NCBI GenBank assembly: GCA_017654735.1 | Contig: JADPYG010000089.1 | Location: 1,126,001-1,190,000 of the forward strand | Origin: Vishniacozyma victoriae | Taxonomy: Eukaryota > Basidiomycota > Tremellomycetes > Tremellales > Bulleribasidiaceae | Reading direction: 5' to 3' | DNA: 64,000 bases | Shown here: positions 22,765 through 33,765 of the stretch, one piece after another | Layout: each line of letters begins with the position of its first letter | Numbering within the stretch: position 1 is the first letter of the stretch | Translations under genes and position numbers: made by a program | Notes under the pieces: model-generated | Databases searched by the model: none | Told to the model about the DNA's origin: nothing | The model's input: the letters and a program-made list of their open reading frames with translations, nothing else

Positions 22765-24149
22765 TCAATCGTCATCCTCAGATTCAGCATCGAAATCGGA
22801 TCCAGAATGGGAGGTTTCGATCCCAGAACTCTCATCGCTCGTGCTACCGCCGTCATCATCATCCCTTCGTTGAACGGGGGCTAGTGGATCATCCTCCTCA
22901 AGTAGAATATGAGTCAGGCTTTGTCTACCCGTCAGCTCTTCTTGATCCCTCATGTGACTTGGAGACGAGGAGACTCACCCTGCCTGTGGCATTGGGAACA
23001 GATCAGCCAATGAAAGCCTAAACCCTGGTTTCACTAAGTTCACTCGAGATTTGAGGAACTCCAATTTTGACTTGTATGGTGATTTTGATAGATCGGGCCA
23101 GACGGTGATGAACTCGCAGATTTTGATTAGGGCGGTATCCTCGATGATCTCCGTGCTGTGTGATTCCTCGAGAGTTGACAATGTGTAGGGGATAATGGTA
23201 TCGCAGAGGAATATCTGACCGACGGGCAAGTTGACATCCTCCTCTTCGAAACATTCTTCCAGAAGACTGGCGAGCGTTTTCGCAATCCCATCCTGCTGTA
23301 TTGAGGGATCAGGTGGGCAGGTGAAAGAATAGTGAGCTACCCCCTGGAGAGCGTACGCCATGTATAGCTGTTTCGAATTAGATCCGAGGCGGAAATCGAA
23401 GAATTTGTGGGTGCACGGTATGGCCGTTTCCAAAGAAGCAAGAATGATACCGAGATCATCGTACTCGTACGAGGTGCTGCGCTCTCGGCGTAGACTGATG
23501 TGGAGGGATTTCGCCAAGCTCCTGGCTGAGGTGACCACGTTCAAGCACTTTTTCAAGTGGCATTTGAGCAAATCGACACGGGATCTCCTGTCGTGAGACG
23601 AGGCGGGGTATCGTCGCGCGGCAAGGAGGCATTCGGGACCAATGTCTACTTCCCTCACCGATCGATAGTACTTTGAGATCGGGTATCTGGGCACCTCGTT
23701 GAAAATTAGCTTGTGGGTACAGGCGACCGCTAGATCTTTCCGAGTAGGCCCACTCATTGTGCCTATACATCAGCTAGCAGTCTCATCATATATGACTTAC
23801 CACCCCGGCTGAACCTTGCAAATGACTTCCCGTGACCAAACATGATCTTTCGCTGGTTCCTCTTGTTGGATCACAACAGTTTCGTAGATCTTGGGGATGG
23901 CTATGTTGTACATGTTCCTATCCGCCTGAGCGACCGAGCAAAGCGTCGAGAAGTCCCCATCGACTCCCAGTACCGTGAGTATCGAATCGATTATCTCGTT
24001 GGGTAGTGGCGGAATCTTCAGCATAGACTGCCGTTCGGCCTGGGCTCGAGTGTTTCTTGGTACGGACCCTGCTGACTTTACTTTCCTATAATGTCAGTAT
24101 TGCCTCATCTTCGGTAAATGTTGTAAGCTCACCTCTTTGATTTCGGCAT
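22765..24149 (-). CDS. F-box-like protein, cluster copy C
   Basis: The start at 24149 gives MPKSKR in a 17-nt first coding exon. After an intron, exon 2 carries the motif LPNEIIDSILTVLGVDGD and then AQADRNMYNIAIPKIYETVV. Exon 3 (to about 22975) begins GPTRKDLAVACTHKLIF and has a conserved EECFEEEDVNLPVGQIFLCD block. Exon 4 (22765 to about 22928) is an acidic Ser/Asp-rich tail ending AESEDDD. Copy D has the same four-part plan and the same blocks, so C and D are a close pair, and A and B are more distant relatives. Probable substrate receptor of an SCF-type ligase by family analogy, not shown by sequence. Confidence 0.75.
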
Positions 24150-24483
24150 GATGAATGATATGGATGGTATTTTGATGAATGATGACGAGAGCAATTGGCG
24201 ACGTTTGGACCTTTAGAGTTTGGATTAAAGGGTTCACCATCCTTTGGGGTTTTGTTGTGGAAGGGGCAGTCCCCAAGCTTCATGATCGTCTTCTTGAGGT
24301 GGTGGAAAGGTAAGTGTGCGCATATAAATGACTCACTCTTGACTGACGTGATCACCTCTCAGTTTGATGCTCCTCGGCGTTCATTCCATACATTGTATTT
24401 ACTTCGTTACTCCTATTGAGTCGCTACCAATCCTGCTCCCTCCTTCCACCCCCGTCAATCTCACCTGCCTTATATCCATCTTG
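24150..24483. other. Short promoter between copies C and D
   Basis: This 334-bp spacer serves as promoter of copy C and 3' flank of copy D. No other feature is visible. Confidence 0.5.
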
Positions 24484-25828
24484 TCATTCACCAGAATCCG
24501 AATCAGAATCGGATTCATATCCAGAAGTCTCCGAACCGGAGTATTCAGCCTCTGATTCCATGGGCTCGTCATCCGTCAAAGACCACTCATCATCCGGTAC
24601 TGGAACAAACCCCTCAGGCAATAACACCGAAGATAGTCCTCCTCTGAATGTCAGCTTATTTCGAGGTAGAAAGGGGAGATGACTGACTTTGGTTGTGGTC
24701 TCGGGTACAGATCCGCCGAGGTAGGCTTGAAACCTGATTTCACCAATTTGATTCGCGATTTGAAAAATTCTAGTTTGGTCTTGTAAATTGATCCAGTCAA
24801 ATCGGGGTAGACGTAGACTTGGTCGCATATTTTGTTGATGGCAGCCTCATCGAGGTCGGCGCCGGTAGCGAGATCCTGAGGGTTTAGGACGAGAGAAGGG
24901 ATATCGCATAGAAATAGTTGACCAGTCGGGGTATCGGGATCCTCCTCCTCGAAGCATTCACTGATGAATGATGCGATGTAGCGGACTTTGTGCTTTTGAG
25001 AAATCCTGTAGTCACGGAAAGTCAGAACGCACTGCAGATCGTAGGCGGCACATATATCAGTCGAATCGTGCCATGGGGCATCGGTCACTTCGTAGGTACA
25101 TCGAATGGCCGATTCAATACATTGATAGAGTGCATTGATGCTATCGTGGGTTCTGCGACAAGGAGACTCGGTGCGAGGTTTCAAGTGCAGCGAATCGATG
25201 AAGCTCATTGACGGAGCAATCACCTTCAGATACCTGTTGAAGCGTGACTCCATCCACAGGGAATGATCGGCAGGCTTCTGGAACCACGGCTCTTCCATAT
25301 CTTGCCTGTGAATCACCACGTCCTCGATGGCTCGGTAGGACTGGGGAATCGGTACGTCGGGCATGCAAGCGAAAATGAGCCTGTGGGTGAAAGTGGTGGC
25401 GATATCTTTTCGCGTAGGCTCGTCTGACTCGTCAGCTGAGTTTACGTCCATCTCTGCTGAGCTCACCATCGTCGTCCCTAGAGCTATGACCGTATCCTAT
25501 CATCTTGCCATTCTTCCCTACGCTGTTTCCTCGGTTGAAGGTGACGACTCCGTATATCATGGGGATGACGATATCGTACATGTTACGATCAATTCGAGCC
25601 ACCAAAGTGAGAGTCTTGAAGTCTCCATCCGCCTTAAGGATATCGAGGATTGATTGGAATACATCGTCGGGTACTTTGAGTAACTTCAAGCATGACTGAT
25701 ATAGTCGTGCGCTCACTGATCGAATGGATCGTTTAGTGATCTCCGTTGGCTTCACCTTGATGTCTTGTCAGTACTACGACATCACCTCCTCGTACAGAGA
25801 CTCACGGGTCTACTTTGATTCTTGTCAT
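24484..25828 (-). CDS. F-box-like protein, cluster copy D
   Basis: A short first exon (ATG at 25826-25828, MTRIK) is followed by an F-box-like exon with VPDDVFQSILDILKADGD and ARIDRNMYDIVIPMIYG. A 40-50-nt intron (GTGAGC...GACGAGTCAG near 25435-25475) joins it to DEPTRKDIATTFTHRLIF, the same junction as copy C. The body has SECFEEEDPDTPTGQLFLCD and TKLEFFKSRIKLVKSGF. The last exon is an acidic Ser/Asp/Glu tail ending SDSDSDSGE. The splice between exons 1 and 2 does not phase cleanly with the best GTGAGT donor, so the first exon is tentative. Function as for the other copies. Confidence 0.7.
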
Positions 25829-26394
25829 GATTGAGATGTGATGACGAGAAGTAATAAATGAGGAAGAGAAACGAAGAAGTTAAAGCTCGGACGCTTGACC
25901 TTTTCAAAAAGGATGCCATCCTTTGGATCTGTTCTCTGTTCCTTAAGTGAATTCATGATTTTGGATCTATCGAGTCGGCTACATGGACTGCAGAGTAGCG
26001 AGTGCTAGTCCTGTAAGGCTACCACTGTATCATTCTTTGTCCATATCTTTGAGTGCTATATCAGCAGACGACATACAGAGACCCGAAATGCAGAACAGTC
26101 CATCTACCCCGCATTTCTACCGGGTAATACGGAATCAAATTAAGGTGAACCAGGGTATATAGTATATATCCCTGAGTGACGTTCCAGATTAACCCTTGGC
26201 ACAAGTCAAGGTAGGTAGGTGTATTCTATACCTTGATCCGACGGCCTACCCGTACCATTCTTATTCACCCAGTCGACCGCGTACGTCTACCTCGGAGAGA
26301 GTGGAGCAAAGTAGACTCCCGAGGAGTAATTACGAAATTCTGCCGATCATCCACCTACGCTCAGACCGGCCCATTCCTCAAATAACGAGTCATC
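25829..26394. other. Divergent promoter region
   Basis: This lies between copy D and the kinase gene. An AT-rich TATAGTATATATCC stretch lies near 26158. No coding frame is supported. Confidence 0.5.
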
Positions 26395-29300
26395 ATGTAT
26401 CAGCCAAATCAAACTCACCCTTCTACACAGGGATACATATCCCCTCCATATCGAGGCTCACCAGTCCCTCAACCTGGTAATGTACCATATCAAGGTTTCG
26501 CATCCATCTCACCTCCACCGCCTCCAAACGCATTTTCGCCAATGTCATCAGGTCAATCTCAGCGATTCCAACAACCATATGCAGCTTCACCACCTAATAC
26601 AGGGCATCATCCACGTCAATCGAGGTACGCTGGACAACAAGGATACGGTCAGCCTCAACAGCCGCAGCAGAGACCACCGCCTGGTTCGCAAGGTCAAGGA
26701 CAGCCTAAGTACAAGGGGACATTAGCTCCTGGGACTATTGTTCAGGTGGAGGAACATCAGGTTAGGGTGGAAAGGTATCTGTCGGAAGGAGGGTACGCGC
26801 ATGTTTATTTGACCCAATCGGAGAAAGCGATATATCCACCGAAAAAGGGAGAGAAGTGGGATCAAGGGTTTAAGCAGCATTGTTTGAAGCGGATAGCTTT
26901 TGAGGATGATTCAGTATGGACGGATGTGAAGAAGGAGATTGAGGTTATGGTGAGCAACTTCTCACCATGCCATGCGAAGAACGCCGGGGCTAATGAGATA
27001 GAAAGCGTTACCGCCAAACCCGCATTTGGTTCAATATCTGGGATCAAGCCATACGAGAACATCAAAAGGAGGTCATGAGGTCTTCATCCTAATGGAGTTC
27101 TGTGCTGGTCAGTTACCCCACTTGTATCGTGATGAAAGCTGACGGCCAGGCGGAGGAATTATCGATCTACTGAATAAGCGATTAAGGGATAGATTGAAGG
27201 AGGCTGAGATCTTGAACATCTTTACGGATGTCTGCGAGGTAAGCTCCCCACGTCGGCATGAGCTAACGAAAAGGCCGTCGCAGCGATGCACGCTCTAAAG
27301 TCTCCACTCCTTCATCGTGATCTCAAGGTGAGCCTCCTCCCGCCTTATGATAACATATCTGATGATATAGATCGAAAACGTCCTTTCAACCCCTGGGCAC
27401 CAGTCAAGATCGATGGGCTTGATATTCAAATTATGTGATTTCGGATCAACAACATTTCCAGCCTCCCATCCGCCCAGTTCAAAGGTCGAAGCAGACGCTC
27501 AAGCTATGGATCTAAATAGACATACGACACTTCAGTATAGGAGTCCGGAGATGGTGGAGCCAATGTTGGGTCTTGCAGTGGGGTTACCGAGTGGTACGTC
27601 CCTAGTCCCTTCTCCTCTTTGCAGTGTGTTGCTGATGGAGAGATGTCTGGGCTCTTGGGGTCTTGCTGTATAAATTATGTTACTATACCACCCCCTTTGA
27701 AGAACATGGGACATTAGCTATCGTCAATGCTAAATACTCTTTCCCCCAGTACCCAGTCTATTCGCCACGTATACAACATCTTATCGGTAAGCTTCCTCAT
27801 ACCCGTCCATGGACAAAGCTGATAATCAGCATCCATGTTGATGGAGCAACCATCTCGCCGCCCTACTGTATTTGATATACTGAGGGTATCGCACGAGATG
27901 AGCGGTACAAGACCGACTATCGACTACGTAAGCTTCCTTCCCCTTCAGGTCATGAGCTGACATATAGCCCGCTTCGATATCCAAGCAGCTCCCACCCCAG
28001 CCAAGAACTACTCAGCAACGTCCTACATCCTCCAATCCAAATTTACTCGACTTTTCCTCAAAATCACCCCCTCCTAATTCATTCGCCTCGTTGAACCCCA
28101 ATATCCAACCACAACGCCGAGGTAGACCTACTCGAGATTCCCCCTCGAAGCAAGGTCCACTGCCCACCCCTCCTACGATCCCAGCGTCCTCAAATACGGC
28201 TGTGGCGCCAAGAGCACGATTACAAGTTACAGGAGATCGATCTTCGCCTAAGCCCATGCCCAAGGCACCTACGCCTTCTGGAAGTGTGGATGCTTTCGGA
28301 CTACCGACCGCACCTCGCCCGCAGGGGTCTATTGGTTCTGGATTTAGTGACTCATTCGGTTCAACTCCTAATCCTACGCAGAAAGCTTTCAGGCCAACCT
28401 CGAGGTTCGGACGTGGATTATCTAGTAATTCTGGATTTGGCGATTCATTCAATTCCCCACCTACGCCCAAAACCGATGTTGATCGATTACCTACCTCTCG
28501 ACTGGAGATTCCTCAAACTACCTCACCAACGACTACTACGAATAATATGGACGACACATTCGAATCGAGGTATCCATCTATTGAATCCCTCTCTGGGACC
28601 TCTCATTTTAGTTCGCCACTTACCTCTCCTCCGCCTATGGCGTCCAGACCGTCTATGTTGGGTAATATGACTGGTGGAGATTTGAAACAACCCCATCAAC
28701 ATCTTGCAGTACAGACGGGAGGACCGCAACCGAGATCTACACATGTTACCGGTACCGCTTTCGCTCGATCGCCATCACCTATAAAAGCGAGGGCAGAGTA
28801 TTTCGAGAATCAGTCAAGTTCAAATGGAGATCAGAACGGAAATAGGAAGAAGGCGGTAGATCTAATGACGGGAGAAGAGAACGAGCAAATGGGAGCACCA
28901 CTTATCCGAAGGGCTTCTTCTACATTCCATCATCCCCAGCCCCCGAGGGAAGGAGATCGAACACCTACCCGTCAAGAACCAGATTCGAGTGATGAAGATG
29001 AAGGTCCGGAGTCTGTCACTCCCGCTCCACACGAATCAAAGTCAAACGAATACAAATCCCTCGAAGACCCGAAATCACCCCCTGCAAATGACTACAAACC
29101 AATTGAGGAAAGTCGTTCAGCGACTTTACCACCAAAAGATGAGATGCCCTCTACTATGAGGTCAGGAGATAGATCACCTCAAAAACAAAGACCTCAGACA
29201 ATGTATGGATACCCCTCCACCTCTCCCAACAAGAGCTCGACCTCGCCTACCAAGCTAAACACCGGTCTTCCAACTCCACAACCCCGTCCTGGACATGTGA

Positions 29301-29806
29301 GGAAAGGATCAATCAATGATATCGTATCGAAATTCGAGGGTTTGAATCCACCTTCGATGAATAACGATAAACCAATATCAACATCAAAACCTAAAGTAAA
29401 ACCTACCATAACGACCAAACCGGCCCAGCTCAAGAAACCGACTTTGGATACTGTCCGAGCTGAGGGATTACAATCGCCGATCATCCCTACGTCCGCCACT
29501 AGTCGAGGGACAATACCGCCTAAACCTCAGAAACCGATAACGTTATCTCGGAATAGTACTACCACTTCAACTTCTCGAAATGAAGTACCTAAATCCGATG
29601 AATATAAACCTGCAGGAAGATCATTCCCAGTAGTCAAACCGAAACCAAAACCACAAGGTGCTGCTCGTCCAGAACCGGTAGTTGAAGCTAAGAGCGGAGG
29701 ATCATCACCTGATAAACAACAATCTGTTAATTCACTTGTTGCGAGGTGGAATCAGGGGGAGATGGTCAAGAAACCAATTGTTAAACCTAAACCTGTTTTA
29801 CCGTAG
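26395..29806 (+). CDS. Ark1/Prk1 (AAK1/NAK) family Ser/Thr kinase
   Basis: Eight exons (26395-26949, 27002-27107, 27150-27238, 27274-27327, 27371-27593, 27643-27786, 27830-27927, 27968-29806) give 1,035 residues. A Pro/Gln-rich N-terminus precedes the kinase domain: glycine loop YLSEGGYAHVYL, ATP-lysine in HCLKRIAF, catalytic LLHRDLKIENVL, magnesium loop KLCDFGSTTF, and the NAK-type activation loop ending LNRHTTLQYRSPEMV. DVWALGVLLYKLCYYTTPFEE completes the C-lobe. A long Pro/Ser-rich tail of about 600 residues carries many PxxP-like and Lys/Pro stretches, ending KPIVKPKPVLP. Family members phosphorylate endocytic adaptors (Pan1, Sla1, AP-2 mu) and control actin-patch turnover. All catalytic residues are intact. 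I infer an active endocytosis kinase with SH3-binding tail motifs. Confidence 0.9.
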
Positions 29807-30031
29807 GTCCGTAGGTCCGTAAGTTGATTCTTGTATTCTTGGCTTGAAGGCGAAAGACGGAAGACTGGAAGACTGGAGACGGATGCATGCTAGTTGTACA
29901 GGTGTCTATCTCTACCACTGACTCGTGTATTGACCCATCCCACATTAGGCTACACTGACCTCGAGATCGGTACCAAGCTCAGTGACTTGCAGCTTGCAGC
30001 TTGTGCCAAGCTCGGCAGCAAGCTACCTCGC

Positions 30032-32529
30032 CTAGCAAGACCAATCATGTAAATCCTCCTCCAACCCCTCTGCTTTACCCATATCATCCTCAAATTCCTC
30101 AACTCCCCGATCATCTGCGAAAACTTTCCAATCCCTTTCTTCCCATCCTCCCAACCCTACATCATGGACTCCTGCCTCGTAGTTGGCCCATCTCCATCGT
30201 TCGCATGATTCACCCCATGTCCAAATTAAACCTGTTTCTTCTTTTTCGTTTTCTTCTTCTTTCTTTTCTGGCTATGAGTATTTCTTTCTGACCAAGAGAC
30301 GCGGGATGAAATCACGAGAATCGAGAGGATGGAGCTGATGAACAGGATGGAGGAAGAGAAGGCAACAGAGAAGAAGGAGACATACCAGAAGCAGCTTCCA
30401 ACACTTTCAACGCAATTTGAATATCTTCCATTTTCAAATCACCTTTATTCCCCATCATTTTCGCAATCCTCTCGGCATCTCGCATTGGATCTCGGACTTC
30501 TCTCTCTTTCTCTTTCTCTTTCTCCTTCTCCCCTCCCTTCTTATCTACCTCTTTCTCTCCTCCTCGAACATCAACCCCAGCGTCATCATCGGCCTGAGCG
30601 GCCTCAGCCTTCACTTTCGCTTCGGCCGCCGCGGCCTCGCCTGGTGCGGCAAGTATAGCCACTTGATCATGTTTTGCATCCAGATCCTTGAGACCGTCAG
30701 TCTTGATGGGGATGGCGACCATCAATTTCCCTTCTTCCACTTCTACCTCCTTTCCTTCCCCCTTAGCATTAACCTTTGCCTTGTCGTCGATGGCTTGACC
30801 ACCAACTTCCTTACCATCTTTAACTTTCTTTGTCGATGTATCGCTCCTCGCTCTCTCCTTCCCCTCCCCCTCCCCCTTATCCTTCCCTTCGTTACCTTCC
30901 TCCTCCTTCTTCTCATCACCGCCCTCACCCTTCCCCTTCTCCGCACTCTCACATTTAGCTTTAGCTTCCGCCTCAGCCTTCTCCTTCTGCGCCTTCTTCC
31001 TCTTATAATACTCAATCTCCTCTTTCTTCCTCTCCAACATCCTTTTCTGCCTAACCATCTCACCTAGGATCCTATCGCTTCCTGAAACTACTAATACCTC
31101 GAATTTACCTACTGTATCTGATGGTTTGAATTCTAGCCATTCGCGAAGTCGGAGCATAAAGTGGGAATGACCTAGGATTATGAATGCTCGATCTTGGGCG
31201 AATGCGCCTGGGTATCTGTCTGTATATCTTCGTCCGATGGGTGTCTGGCATCAGCGCGTTCCGATAATAACGTATTGAATAGACAGGAAGTCGGATGTGG
31301 AAAGGTGATCGTGAGCTCATGCTTATGGGGATTGGAGAGATGTTCGGAGCGGTTAGAAAGGAGGGGAGAGGACTCACGTCAGAGTTGTATACACATTGAA
31401 TGCCGACGGTAGCGAGGATCTGCTCGACCCCATCTCTAGTCCACTCCACCTCCTCACCATCGATGGTGATCGACTTGTTCTCATTCATATCCTCTACTGG
31501 GACTTGCTTGGTATGGACCTGAGCTGCTGGATCGTTCCAGTCGAAGGACGCCCAGAATGTCTCGGTGGGTAACTGCGATCAGTCTTCGCCTGAGCGAATA
31601 AGGAAGAAAGCGGTTCCGGTACTTACCTCATTGTTTGGAGCCTCAACAAGTAGATTCCAAAGCATCAACAAAACCTCTCCGGCACTTTTCGGGACCTTCC
31701 TCCTCTGCCTCAATTTCACTTGCCATTCAAGTTCCCTCCTAGCCTTTCTCAAATCCTCACCTCTCAACTTTTCCAGAGCATCCCTCTCGGACTTTTCTTT
31801 CCAATGTTCACTCATCCACCCATCCTTCGTCACGTCGATATACACAGATTCGATAATCCCTTTATAACATCCTTTTGCGTAATGATGGTATGCACCCCTT
31901 GGATCTGATTCGATAGGGGGCCATGGGTGGGATGGGTTTAAGTCGAGTCGGGTTCGGATTGGGTATTTGGGTGGTGGGCCTATTAAGCGGAGTGGTTCTG
32001 GTTCGAGCTCTGGTTCGGGCTCTGGTCCGTATGGTTTGATTAGGGGGCCGATGAAGGGTTCTTGGGAGGTTGAGTCGGCTTTGGCCTCGCCGGATGGTTC
32101 GACCTTTGATTGGTCTTTGTCGTCTTTGAAGATAGCGGTAGGATCATCAGCCTTGGGTTTCTTGTCGTTGGGTGTGTCTTTGACTGGGACAAGGGGAGTG
32201 TTGGGGGTAGGGGAAGCTTGTGCGTTGTCATGATCAGGAGTAGGTGGTTCAGGAACCATAGAACCGGGAGTGTCTGGTACACCTCCCTGAACAGCGGCCT
32301 TTGGTTCAGCTTGGGGTTTGTCCACCCCATCAGCCTTGGGTTTAGCAGGGTCAGCATCAGCATCGGCCTTCTGATTGGGATCAGGAGCAGGACCTTCAAC
32401 TTTGTTCACTTCTTCCTTCACTTTGTCTTGAGGCTCGGGTTTCTTTTCAGTACGTGGGGGAGGATGTGGTTTGGCAGGCGCGATGGCGATTGCCAAAGGC
32501 GGTGAGACAAGGTATCGATGTAGGGACAT
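30032..32529 (-). CDS. Charged low-complexity protein of unknown family
   Basis: The start is at 32529 (MSLHRYLVSPPLAIAIA) and there are four exons. Exon 1 (31627-32529) is Pro/Lys/Asp-rich, then has a conserved-looking block (GAYHHYAKGCYKGIIESVYI, Lys/Glu-rich helix). Exon 2 continues with ETFWASFDWNDPAAQ. Exon 3 begins after the CTGATGCCAG acceptor near 31235 with TPIGRRYTDRYPG, contains AFIILGHSHFMLRLREWLEF, then a long Lys/Glu coiled region and ends at ALKVLEAASG. The last exon, using the acceptor AGCCAG near 30280, reads GLIWTWGESCERWRWANYEA and stops at 30032-30034. I do not recognise the family. The aromatic blocks separated by disordered, charged linkers suggest a scaffold or nuclear protein, but that is only an impression. 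Confidence 0.7.
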
Positions 32530-33765
32530 TGTATTTCTATCAGTTGGTGTAGTATGCTATGGGATGAGCCTTGTTTATAAATCCCATTTGGGTCAAAGTG
32601 TAGCTTACTTTGTTGTTTGGTATTGGAGTTATATGTATATAATCAGTAGCGAGAAGGAGAGGGGGGCGGTTTTACTTATACCGACGATACGGATGCTAGT
32701 AGATTCCAAGCGCTGCTCCTCTGAAAGGAGGGGGAGGAGGTGGTTGAGAATGGATGAAGCGGAGGAGAGGATGAATGGGAGGCATGGCGACGGTGTTGCA
32801 TAGTGGGTGATGAAAGGGATGGATTGACCTTCCAAGCTGTGTGGTTCGACGCGATAGAATACTTGGTGTCGAAATGGTCTCTTACTCTACCGAGATCGGA
32901 GATGGCCGCTGATGGTACCTGTCAATGGGTTCAGGGAAGTCCGTCACGTTCTACAAATTTCAGTCCCTCTCGTCTGAACCCCATTACGTGTGGAGCGTCA
33001 CATCGGACGCGACGGGTTCTGATTCCAAACCTTGCTATTCCTTGGCTCTCAACCTTGCGATACTAGTCAGGAGTTAAGCTAAAAATGTCCTGAGGTAACC
33101 CTGAAAAGAAATCAATCAACACGTCCCCCGTGACAAGTTGCCAGGGTTAGTCACTCACCACCACAACACATTTGCCCACCCAAACAAACATCTTTCTTAC
33201 TGATACAACACCACCCAATTGTTACTTGTCACATCCGATATCACTATCCTTACACTCTTTATCTTATCTCAAACTTGAACAATCTGTGAGTGGAGTTGAT
33301 CTGGTATTGGATTTCCATATGCGGCGGAGTATAGAAATAGGGATGTTGGTTCTACCGTGTAATCTAACCCATACACGGAGCGGTGTTGGGACTATAGGAC
33401 AACACGGGTACTAGATGGTTCAACTCTATGTTGCCGATGACGATGAATGGGGTCTCTGAAACGATGGGGTTATTGTTGTTTGCATTGCAGTGCTGACTCG
33501 ATCCTAGGCGAACAGTAGCCTATAAATACGGGTTGATTATTGAATATCCGATTCATTCTTCATTCAATCGATCTCGCATCCAACCGTCTTTTCGACGCCC
33601 ACACACTCTTTCACCGGCCTCTACGACCGCATATAAACCATACGATCGTCCTAGTGACCATCCAACACACTCGTTTCCATACATATTACCACCGTTCCTT
33701 GTCACGTTCCAAACGTCAAGACACACACACACACATTCCCTCAAATCACACCACAATACACAGAA
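32530..33765. other. Long divergent promoter with 5' leader
   Basis: A 1.2-kb gap lies between divergent genes. The right end (33530-33765) is a C/A-rich 5' leader with a CACACACACA run at 33722-33732. Frames at 32803-33066 and 33172-33414 lack splice or family support. Confidence 0.5.

Noticed and set aside
30743..31063. Arg/Lys-rich minus frame and Leu-rich plus frame
   Set aside because: Alternate readings of the Lys/Glu-rich coiled region of the unknown protein at 30032-32529.
32803..33066. Plus-strand 87-codon frame in the divergent promoter
   Set aside because: Composition unlike coding exons of neighbours and no splice signals.
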